This document shows positions 16,886 to 24,591 of a stretch of 64,000 nt of DNA, in pieces. The notes beneath the pieces are model-generated. The model was not told the DNA's origin and searched no databases. It saw only the letters and a list, made by a program, of their open reading frames with translations. The number at the start of each line of letters is the position of its first letter. The first letter of the stretch is position 1. Source of the DNA: UBA1794 sp964439955 (lineage in GTDB: Bacteria; Bacteroidota; Bacteroidia; Bacteroidales; Bacteroidaceae); NCBI GenBank assembly GCA_964439955.1, contig CAYTPX010000006.1, positions 1 to 64,000 of the forward strand. Direction: 5' to 3'. A program made the position numbers and the translations under genes.

Positions 16886-16933
16886 CGCCGAACTTATACG
16901 AGATCAGTAAATTAGAATCCAATTTTTATTTTT

Positions 16934-19123
16934 ATGGTTAATCCAATTGTTAAGACGATCGAGTTGCCCGACGGACGGGTAATCACGCTCGAGACTGGGA
17001 AATTAGCCAAACAAGCCGATGGATCCGTGGTGCTCCGCATGGGCAATACGGTGCTCCTGGCCACTGTTTGTGCAGCAAAAGACGCCGTTCCCGGTACGGA
17101 CTTCATGCCTTTGCAGGTAGAGTATAAAGAGAAATATTCTGCATTCGGCCGCTTCCCCGGCGGTTTCACCAAACGGGAAGGGCGCGCTTCCGACTATGAA
17201 ATCCTCACTTGCCGCTTGGTAGACCGCGCCTTGCGGCCTCTCTTCCCCGATGATTTCCATGCTGAAGTCTACGTGAACATTGTGCTCTTTTCTGCCGACG
17301 GCGTGGACATGCCTGACGCCTTGGCGGGCTTGGCGGCCAGCGCGGCCCTGTCGGTGAGCGATATACCTTGGGGCGGCCCGATTTCGGAGGTGCGCGTGGC
17401 GCGCATCGACGGGCGGTATGTCATCAATCCCACGTTCGAACAATTGGAGAAAGCCGATATGGACATCATGGTTGCCGCCACGTACGACAACATCATGATG
17501 GTCGAAGGTGAAATGGACGAAGTGAGCGAAGCCGACCTGATAGAGGCCATGAAGGCCGCCCACGAAGCCATTAAGCCGCAATGCAAGGCGCAGATGGAGA
17601 TGGCCGTGGAAGCGGGCAAGGCGGAGAAGCGTGCCTATTGCCACGAGGAGAACGACGAGGAACTGCGTGCGGCCGTGCGCGAGGCTTGTTACGAGAAGGC
17701 CTACGCCATAGCCGCTTCGGGAAACCGCAACAAGCATGAACGCCAGGAAGCTTTCGACGCCATCCGCGAAGAATTCAAAGCCCGGTATACGGAAGAAGAA
17801 CTTGAAACCAAGGCCCCGCTCATAGACCGTTATTACCACGACGTGGAGAAAGACGCCATGCGCCGCTGCATTTTGGACGAAGGCAAGCGCCTTGACGGCC
17901 GTTCCACTACCGAAATCCGCCCGATATGGTGCGAAGCCGGGCCGTTGCCCGTCCCCCACGGCTCGTCCATCTTCACCCGGGGCGAGACGCAGTCGCTCTC
18001 GACCGTGACGCTCGGCACGAAGTCGGACGAAAAGATTATAGACGACGTGCTCAACCAAGGCAGGCAACGTTTCTTGCTGCACTATAATTTCCCGCCTTAT
18101 TCGACCGGCGAGGCAAAGGCGCAGCGGGGCGTGGGACGTCGCGAGATAGGGCACGGGCATTTGGCATGGCGCGCGCTGAAAGGCATGTTGCCCGATGCTT
18201 ATCCCTACTGCGTGCGTGTCGTGTCCGACATATTGGAATCGAACGGCTCCTCTTCGATGGCTACCGTGTGTGCCGGGACTTTGGCCTTGATGGATGCCGG
18301 TGTGCCCATAAAGAAGCCCGTGAGCGGCATTGCGATGGGCTTGATTAAGAATGCGGGCGAGGACAAATACGCCATCTTGAGCGACATCCTTGGCGATGAA
18401 GACCACCTCGGCGACATGGACTTCAAGGTGACGGGGACAAAAGACGGTATTACCGCCACGCAAATGGACATCAAGGTCGATGGCCTTTCCTTCGATATAT
18501 TGGAGAAAGCCCTTGCCCAGGCAAAGGCCGGGCGTGAGCATATCTTGGGAAAGATGCTCGAATGCTTGCCCGCGCCTCGTCCTAACTTGAAAGACAACGC
18601 TCCGCGCATCGAAACCATGACCGTACCCAAGGAATTCATCGGTGCCATCATCGGCCCGGGCGGAAAGATTATCCAAGGGTTGCAGGAGGAAACCGGCGCT
18701 ATTATCAATATAGACGAAGTGGACGGGGTAGGGAAGATCGAAATTGCCGCCACCAACCGCAAGAGCATCGAGGCCGCCCTTTCCAAGATCAAGAATATCG
18801 TTGCCATACCCGAAGTGGGCGAAGTCTACGAAGGCACGATCCGTTCGGTCATGCCCTATGGCGTATTTGTGGAATTCCTCCCCGGGCGCGACGGATTGCT
18901 CCACATTTCGGAAATAGGGTGGAAGCACTTTGCCACGATAGAAGAGACCGGTTTGCAGGAAGGGGATACCATCAGCGTGAAACTCCTTGACATCGACCCG
19001 AAGACCGGCAAGTTCCGTCTTTCGCACAAGGTGCTGGAAGAAAAACCGGAGGGTTACGAAGACCGTCCCCAGCGGCCTCGCGGTGCGCGCGGCGACGGGC
19101 TTCGCTTCCGCCGCCACGACTAA
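16934..19123 (+). CDS. pnp: Polyribonucleotide nucleotidyltransferase (PNPase)
   Basis: Degrades RNA 3' to 5' by phosphorolysis. The 729-residue chain has the full set of domains: RNase PH 1 (1-220; GRFPGGFTKREGR), the helical linker, RNase PH 2 (330-560; PHGSSIFTRGETQSLSTVTL), a KH domain near 565-625 (FIGAIIGPGGKIIQGLQEET, GxxG loop) and an S1 domain near 630-700 (GTIRSVMPYGVFVEFLPGRD). The basic C-terminal tail is short. Transcribed alone from the promoter at 16878; a T-rich terminator follows. Confidence 0.97.
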   Translation: MVNPIVKTIELPDGRVITLETGKLAKQADGSVVLRMGNTVLLATVCAAKDAVPGTDFMPLQVEYKEKYSAFGRFPGGFTKREGRASDYEILTCRLVDRALRPLFPDDFHAEVYVNIVLFSADGVDMPDALAGLAASAALSVSDIPWGGPISEVRVARIDGRYVINPTFEQLEKADMDIMVAATYDNIMMVEGEMDEVSEADLIEAMKAAHEAIKPQCKAQMEMAVEAGKAEKRAYCHEENDEELRAAVREACYEKAYAIAASGNRNKHERQEAFDAIREEFKARYTEEELETKAPLIDRYYHDVEKDAMRRCILDEGKRLDGRSTTEIRPIWCEAGPLPVPHGSSIFTRGETQSLSTVTLGTKSDEKIIDDVLNQGRQRFLLHYNFPPYSTGEAKAQRGVGRREIGHGHLAWRALKGMLPDAYPYCVRVVSDILESNGSSSMATVCAGTLALMDAGVPIKKPVSGIAMGLIKNAGEDKYAILSDILGDEDHLGDMDFKVTGTKDGITATQMDIKVDGLSFDILEKALAQAKAGREHILGKMLECLPAPRPNLKDNAPRIETMTVPKEFIGAIIGPGGKIIQGLQEETGAIINIDEVDGVGKIEIAATNRKSIEAALSKIKNIVAIPEVGEVYEGTIRSVMPYGVFVEFLPGRDGLLHISEIGWKHFATIEETGLQEGDTISVKLLDIDPKTGKFRLSHKVLEEKPEGYEDRPQRPRGARGDGLRFRRHD

Positions 19124-19182
19124 ATTCCCGGAAAGTTCGCATTCCCCCTTTCCCCACGGGAGGGGAGGAAACCGATATATGG

Positions 19183-19215
19183 CGGGGACGCTCAGGAGAG
19201 TGTCCCCGTTTTTTT
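19183..19215 (+). terminator. Rho-independent terminator of pnp
   Basis: Arms 19183-19193 and 19198-19208 pair over 11 positions (one G-T) with an AGGA loop, followed by seven T's. Confidence 0.9.
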
Positions 19216-19355
19216 CGTCTTGGAGGGCATGAAATCCCGTAGCGCTTCGCGGGTTTTGGGATTTGGATGAGGAAGATTGGGTGGAAAGAAGCGTAAAAAT
19301 GTTGTTTTTGTAATAGAATTTTGCGCAAAGGGGCAAGGCTTGCGGGGAAAAGTGA

Positions 19356-19363
19356 TACTTTTG
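19356..19363 (+). promoter_or_regulatory. -7 promoter element directly before the Omp85-like gene
   Basis: TACTTTTG ends 4 bases before the ATG at 19368. If it is used, the mRNA is leaderless. No -33 element is evident. Confidence 0.5.
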
Positions 19364-19367
19364 CCGC

Positions 19368-20597
19368 ATGATACGCTTCTTAATCCCTTTATCCTTCCTG
19401 CTCTTTTTCATTTTCCCCGCGTTCAGCCAGTCCCCTTCCCAAGAAGAATTCCCGCTTCCCGCCGTCGTACAGCCCGACAGCCTTCCGCCTTTTGCGGCGG
19501 AGAGGCAGGCCGTGGCTCCCGACTCGCTGGCCGGCTGGAGGAAAGGATGGCTCGGCAAGCTCTATCGCTATTTCCAAAACTCGAACAAGGATCGCACTTT
19601 GACCCAGAAGTTTGACTATTCGATTGTCGGGGGGCCGCATTATTCTTCCACGACCGAGTTGGGGGTGGGCATTTTGGCCGCAGGCTTGTTCCGTTTGGAC
19701 CGCAATGACCTCTCCTTGCCGCCCTCGAATGTGACGCTTTTCGCCAATGTTTCGACGTCCGGCTTCTACGTTTTGGGTTTGCGCGGCAACACTTTTTTCC
19801 GTGGAGGCCGTTTCCGCATCGATTATACAGGCTATTTCTATTCCATGCCCGGGGACTTTTGGGGCGTGGGCTTCTACAATGGGCGCGACTCGACGAAGAC
19901 GCACATGGAACGCCAGCAGGTACGGGTGGAGACCGACTTTATGTATTGCTTTTCCCCGGCCTGGTATGTGGGAATCAACATGGATTACAACTTTACCCGA
20001 GCCAAGTCGCTCGATAAGCCCAGCTACATACCGGACGGGCAGCACATGAAGTACATCAATACCGGCTTGGGTCTTTTCTTCCAGCATGACTCGCGCGACG
20101 TAATCACCAGCCCCTACAAGGGATGGTACTTGCAGTTCGACCATACCTTCTACCCCGGTTGGCTGGGCAACCGCGACGGCTTTTTCACCAGCACCGAGGT
20201 TACGGCCGACTTCTATGCCCCGTTGTGGAAGAACTCCGTGCTGGCTTTCGACGTGCATGGGCTCTTCCATGCGGGCGATGTGCCTTGGACGATGCTTTCC
20301 TCCATGGGCGACGGCAGCCGCATGCGGGGCTACTACGGGGGACGCTACCGCGACAAGAACCTGATGGAGGCGCAAGTTGAGTTGCGGCAGCGCATCCACG
20401 GGCGCATCGGGGCGGTGGCTTGGGTCGGTGGCGGTACGGTCTTCCCCGAGTTTGAAGCCTTGCGCCTGGACCACGTGCTGCCCTCCTACGGGTTGGGCTT
20501 CCGTTGGGAGTTTAAGAGCCGGGTGAATATCCGTATCGACTATGGCTTCGGGAAGGATACGTCCGGCTTGGTCTTCAACATCAACGAAGCCTTTTAG
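19368..20597 (+). CDS. BamA/TamA-family outer membrane beta-barrel protein
   Basis: A 409-residue protein with a signal peptide (MIRFLIPLSFLLFFIFPAFSQ) and an Omp85-type C-terminal barrel. The strands alternate as expected (GGPHYSSTTELGVGILAAGL; LGLFFQHDSRDVITSPYKGW, where DSRD..SPxxG is a family signature). The barrel ends with VNIRIDYGFGKDTSGLVFNI and a terminal Phe. No POTRA domains are present, so it is a barrel-only member, not BamA itself. Function unknown. The signal peptide admits only ATG 19368. Confidence 0.85.
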   Translation: MIRFLIPLSFLLFFIFPAFSQSPSQEEFPLPAVVQPDSLPPFAAERQAVAPDSLAGWRKGWLGKLYRYFQNSNKDRTLTQKFDYSIVGGPHYSSTTELGVGILAAGLFRLDRNDLSLPPSNVTLFANVSTSGFYVLGLRGNTFFRGGRFRIDYTGYFYSMPGDFWGVGFYNGRDSTKTHMERQQVRVETDFMYCFSPAWYVGINMDYNFTRAKSLDKPSYIPDGQHMKYINTGLGLFFQHDSRDVITSPYKGWYLQFDHTFYPGWLGNRDGFFTSTEVTADFYAPLWKNSVLAFDVHGLFHAGDVPWTMLSSMGDGSRMRGYYGGRYRDKNLMEAQVELRQRIHGRIGAVAWVGGGTVFPEFEALRLDHVLPSYGLGFRWEFKSRVNIRIDYGFGKDTSGLVFNINEAF

Positions 20598-20601
20598 GGA
20601 A

Positions 20602-20689
20602 AAGCCTTGGGGCTTTTTGGGGAAAGCGCAGTGCCTCTTTGCCGGGAGTGCCATGCCTTTTCCCGGCTTCGTGCAGCGCTTTTGTGCGA
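20602..20689. repeat. 22-nt repeat array 5 (4 units)
   Basis: Units at 20602, 20624, 20646 and 20668, in exact register. The array begins 5 bases after the Omp85-like stop and ends just before the -33 of purL. Confidence 0.75.
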
Positions 20690-20692
20690 AAT

Positions 20693-20724
20693 CTTGCCCA
20701 CCTTGCTGAAAAAGGCTACCTTTG
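20693..20724 (+). promoter_or_regulatory. Promoter of purL
   Basis: CTTG (20693-20696), 20 bases, TACCTTTG (20717-20724). The leader is about 30 nt. No PurR box or riboswitch was recognised. Confidence 0.65.
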
Positions 20725-20759
20725 CGCCTGCATCAAAGTAGAAACAAAAACACCGAACC

Positions 20760-23700
20760 ATGATTCTATTTTTCAGCACCCCTCTCCGGAATGTCATCGC
20801 CGTGGAGGCCGACCACTCCCTTTCGGACGACGAGACCGAACGCCTCTGCTGGCTTTTTGGCGGGGCTTCGCTTGCACAAGAAGAGAACCTGTCGGGCTTT
20901 TTCGTAGGCCCGCGCAGGGAAATGATTACCCCGTGGAGCACGAATGCCGTGGAAATCACCCAAAATATGGGTCTTTCGGGCATAAGCCGCATCGAAGAGT
21001 ACTTCCCCGTGGAAAACGAAACGGCGGAATACGACGAGATGCTGCAGCGCATGTATAAAGGGCTCACGCAAGACATTTTCACCTCCGGCCTCAAGGCGGA
21101 CCCCATACGCCATATTGAAGACCTGGAGGCATACAACGAGCAGGAAGGGCTGGCCCTCTCCAAAGAGGAGATAGAGTACCTGAAAGGAATCGAAAAGGAA
21201 ATGGGCCGGTTGCTTACCGACAGCGAAGTTTTCGGTTTCGCGCAAATCAATTCCGAGCATTGCCGGCACAAGATTTTCGGGGGCACGTTCATAATTGACG
21301 GGGAGGAGAAGGAAAGCAGCCTTTTCCAACTCATCAAGAAGACCACCCGCGAGCACCCGGGGAAGATAATATCCGCCTACAAGGATAACGTGGCCTTTGC
21401 CGAAGGCCCTGTCGTGGAGCAGTTTGCGCCGGCAGACCACGCGAACCCCGACTTCTTCCGCATAAAGGACGTGGAAAGCGTAATCTCCCTGAAAGCCGAG
21501 ACGCACAACTTTCCCACCACGGTGGAGCCTTTCAACGGTGCCTCTACCGGCACGGGCGGCGAAATACGCGACCGCATGGGCGGGGGCATTGGCTCCATGC
21601 CCATAGCGGGTACTGCCGTTTATATGACTTCTTATCCCCGTACCGAGGCCGGGCGCGAATGGGAACAAATCTTGCCCGTGCGCAAATGGCTCTACCAGAC
21701 GCCCGAGCAAATCTTGGTGAAGGCGTCCAACGGGGCCAGTGATTTCGGAAACAAATTTGGGCAGCCGCTCATTTGCGGCTCGCTGCTGACTTTCGAGCAC
21801 CAGGAGGGAGACGAGAAATATGGATACGACAAGGTTATCATGCTGGCCGGGGGCGTAGGTACCGGCACGCGGCGCGACTGCCTGAAGGGTACGCCGCAGA
21901 AGGGGAACAAAATAGTCGTGATGGGTGGCGACAACTACCGTATCGGCTTGGGCGGAGGCTCCGTCTCGAGCGTCGATACCGGCCGCTACAGCAGTGGCAT
22001 TGAGCTGAACGCCGTACAGCGTGCCAATGCGGAAATGCAGAAGCGCGTATATAATGTGGTGCGCGCCCTCTGCGAGGAAGAGGAAAATCCGGTAGTCTCC
22101 ATACACGACCACGGCTCGGCCGGCCATGTGAATTGCCTCTCCGAACTGGTGGAGGACTGCGGCGGGCTCATAGAAATGGGCAAACTGCCAGTCGGCGACA
22201 AGACGCTTTCGGCCAAAGAAATCATAGCCAACGAATCGCAGGAGCGCATGGGGCTGCTCATCCAAGAGCAAGCCATCGGGCGCGTCCAAAGGATTGCCGA
22301 GCGGGAGCGCGCCCCGATGTACGTCGTGGGCGAGACGACGGGTGACGCGCGCTTCGCTTTCGTGCAGGAAGATGGTGTCCGTCCCTTCGATCTGGCCGTG
22401 AGCCAGATGTTTGGCTCTTCGCCTAAGACTTACATGGTAGATAAAACCGTGGAACGGCGCTATGGGAATGTCTCTTACGATGCCGCGGAATTGCAGGAAT
22501 ACGTCACGCGTGTGCTCCAATTGGAAGCCGTGGCTTGCAAGGACTGGCTGACCAATAAGGTAGACCGTTCGGTCACCGGGCGCGTGGCGCGGCAGCAATG
22601 TATGGGAGAACTGCAACTTCCGCTTTCGGACTGCGGCGTCGTGTCGCTGGATTTCCGTGGCACGCGGGGAATCGCTACCGCCTTGGGTCATGCCCCGCAG
22701 GCGGGGTTGGCCGACCCGGCGGCGGGCAGCGTGCTTGCAGTGGCGGAATCGTTGACAAACCTCGTGTGGGCACCGCTGGTGGACGGCATGGATAGCATTT
22801 CGCTTTCGGCCAACTGGATGTGGCCTTGCCGCAGCCAGGAAGGGGAGGATGCCCGGCTGTACCAAGCGGTGGAGGCCTTGAGTGGCTTTTGCTGCGCTTT
22901 GGGCATAAACGTTCCCACGGGCAAGGATTCCCTTTCCATGACGCAGCAGTATCCCGACGGGACGAAAATCATAGCCCCGGGTACGGTCATCGTAAGTGCG
23001 GGCGGGCAGGTGAGCGACGTGAAGCGCGTGGTCAGCCCGGTGCTGGTCAATGACGGAAAGACTTTCCTCTATCATGTAGACTTCAGCTTCGACCATTTGA
23101 AACTCGGGGGCAGTGCGTTTGCCCAGAGCCGTAACAAAGTGGGAAGCGACGTGCCCACGGTACGGGACGCCAGGTATTTCCGCGCGGCTTTCTTGGCTAT
23201 CCAGGAATTGATACGGCGCGGTTTGGTGCTTGCCGGGCATGATATCAGCGCGGGCGGCATGATTACGACGCTTTTGGAGATGTGTTTTTCCCATGCGGAA
23301 AGCGGCGGCATGGAATTGAGCCTCGACGGAATCAAGGAAGAGGATATCGTGAAAATCCTTTTTGCCGAGAATCCCGGCGTCATTATCCAAGTAGAAGACC
23401 AGAAAACGGTGGAACAAATCCTTACGGACGCAGGGGTAGCTTTTGTCAAGCTGGGCAGTCCGGTCGAAGAACGCCATATTTTGGTGCATAAGGATGGTGC
23501 CACTTACCAGTTTGGCATTGACCATTTGCGTGACGTGTGGTATGAATCGTCCTATTTGCTCGACCGCAAGCAGAGTTTCAACGGCTGTGCCCGCGAACGC
23601 TTCCTCAACTATAAGGAACAACCCGTAGAGCAATGTTTCTTGCCCGGCTTCACCGGTAAAATGAAAGACTACGGAATCGACCCGGACCGCCGCACTGCGA

Positions 23701-24461
23701 GCGGAATCAAGGCCGCCATTATCCGGGAGAAGGGTACCAATGGCGAACGGGAGATGGCCTATATGCTGTATTTGGCGGGCTTTGACGTGAAAGACGTTAC
23801 GATGACGGACTTAGTCACGGGGCGGGAGACGCTGGAGGAGGTGAATATGATTGTCTTCTGCGGCGGTTTCTCCAACAGTGACGTGTTGGGCTCGGCAAAA
23901 GGCTGGGCGGGAGCGTTCTTGTTCAACCCGAAAGCCAAAGAATCCCTTGACCGTTTTTACGCCCGCGAGGACACGTTGTCGCTGGGCATCTGCAACGGTT
24001 GCCAGTTGATGCTCGAATTGGGCCTCCTCAGCAGTCCCGGCGAAGAAAAGAGGCCGCGCATGCTGCACAACGACAGCCGCAAGTTCGAGAGCGCTTTCCT
24101 CGGTTTGACCATCCCTGCCAACCGTAGTGTCTTGTTCGGTTCGCTGGGCGGCTCGAAACTGGGTGTCTGGGTAGCCCACGGTGAGGGGAAATTCTCGCTC
24201 CCCTATGGGGAAGACCAATACGACATTGTGGCCAAGTACAGTTACGACGCATACCCCGGCAATCCGAACGGCTCCGATTATGCGGCGGCGGCCATTTGCA
24301 GCAAAGACGGGCGGCACATTGCGATGATGCCCCACTTGGAGCGTGCTTTCTTCCCTTGGCAGTGTGCCGATTACCCTGCCGCCCGCCGGGAAACAGACGA
24401 GGTGACGCCTTGGATTGAAGCCTTCGTCAATGCCCGCAAGTGGGTAGAGGCTAAACAATAG
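20760..24461 (+). CDS. purL: Phosphoribosylformylglycinamidine synthase
   Basis: Fourth step of purine synthesis: FGAR + glutamine + ATP to FGAM. The 1233-residue one-chain form carries an N-terminal PurS-like domain, the two AIR-synthase-related ATP-binding halves (SVISLKAETHNFPTTVEPFN near 240; the second half after about 620) and a C-terminal class I glutamine amidotransferase with the nucleophile in LGICNGCQLMLELGLL near residue 1080 and a final acid/His pair region (MMPHLERAFFPWQ). Length and order match the one-chain PurL of Bacteroidales and Proteobacteria. Transcribed from its own promoter. Confidence 0.97.
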   Translation: MILFFSTPLRNVIAVEADHSLSDDETERLCWLFGGASLAQEENLSGFFVGPRREMITPWSTNAVEITQNMGLSGISRIEEYFPVENETAEYDEMLQRMYKGLTQDIFTSGLKADPIRHIEDLEAYNEQEGLALSKEEIEYLKGIEKEMGRLLTDSEVFGFAQINSEHCRHKIFGGTFIIDGEEKESSLFQLIKKTTREHPGKIISAYKDNVAFAEGPVVEQFAPADHANPDFFRIKDVESVISLKAETHNFPTTVEPFNGASTGTGGEIRDRMGGGIGSMPIAGTAVYMTSYPRTEAGREWEQILPVRKWLYQTPEQILVKASNGASDFGNKFGQPLICGSLLTFEHQEGDEKYGYDKVIMLAGGVGTGTRRDCLKGTPQKGNKIVVMGGDNYRIGLGGGSVSSVDTGRYSSGIELNAVQRANAEMQKRVYNVVRALCEEEENPVVSIHDHGSAGHVNCLSELVEDCGGLIEMGKLPVGDKTLSAKEIIANESQERMGLLIQEQAIGRVQRIAERERAPMYVVGETTGDARFAFVQEDGVRPFDLAVSQMFGSSPKTYMVDKTVERRYGNVSYDAAELQEYVTRVLQLEAVACKDWLTNKVDRSVTGRVARQQCMGELQLPLSDCGVVSLDFRGTRGIATALGHAPQAGLADPAAGSVLAVAESLTNLVWAPLVDGMDSISLSANWMWPCRSQEGEDARLYQAVEALSGFCCALGINVPTGKDSLSMTQQYPDGTKIIAPGTVIVSAGGQVSDVKRVVSPVLVNDGKTFLYHVDFSFDHLKLGGSAFAQSRNKVGSDVPTVRDARYFRAAFLAIQELIRRGLVLAGHDISAGGMITTLLEMCFSHAESGGMELSLDGIKEEDIVKILFAENPGVIIQVEDQKTVEQILTDAGVAFVKLGSPVEERHILVHKDGATYQFGIDHLRDVWYESSYLLDRKQSFNGCARERFLNYKEQPVEQCFLPGFTGKMKDYGIDPDRRTASGIKAAIIREKGTNGEREMAYMLYLAGFDVKDVTMTDLVTGRETLEEVNMIVFCGGFSNSDVLGSAKGWAGAFLFNPKAKESLDRFYAREDTLSLGICNGCQLMLELGLLSSPGEEKRPRMLHNDSRKFESAFLGLTIPANRSVLFGSLGGSKLGVWVAHGEGKFSLPYGEDQYDIVAKYSYDAYPGNPNGSDYAAAAICSKDGRHIAMMPHLERAFFPWQCADYPAARRETDEVTPWIEAFVNARKWVEAKQ

Positions 24462-24511
24462 GAGGAGGGCGGGCGGAGGAAGCCCCCGGCCGTTTCCTGT
24501 ACCAATCCCCA

Positions 24512-24544
24512 GCGGGCGGCGCCATTGGCGGGTGCCGCCCGCTT
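24512..24544 (+). terminator. Hairpin after purL
   Basis: Arms 24512-24521 and 24535-24544 form 10 pairs around a 13-nt loop; only CTTT follows. Confidence 0.5.
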
Positions 24545-24591
24545 TCCACTGATAGAGCAACCAGGGGAAGAATGCCCCCTTAATTCCTTAC

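Larger units (their letters stand above)
16550..16933. other. Divergent intergenic region between the TlpA-like gene and pnp
   Basis: About 384 bases with two outward promoters (minus at 16672-16679, plus at 16878-16885) and repeat array 4 in the minus-strand leader. The 190 bases between the promoters are GC-rich and show no gene. Confidence 0.6.

Noticed and set aside
17003..19558. A long open frame opposite pnp
   Set aside because: Shadow of PNPase, running past a strong terminator.
20766..23633. A long open frame on the strand opposite purL
   Set aside because: It is a GC-driven shadow of purL with no family resemblance, promoter or signal.
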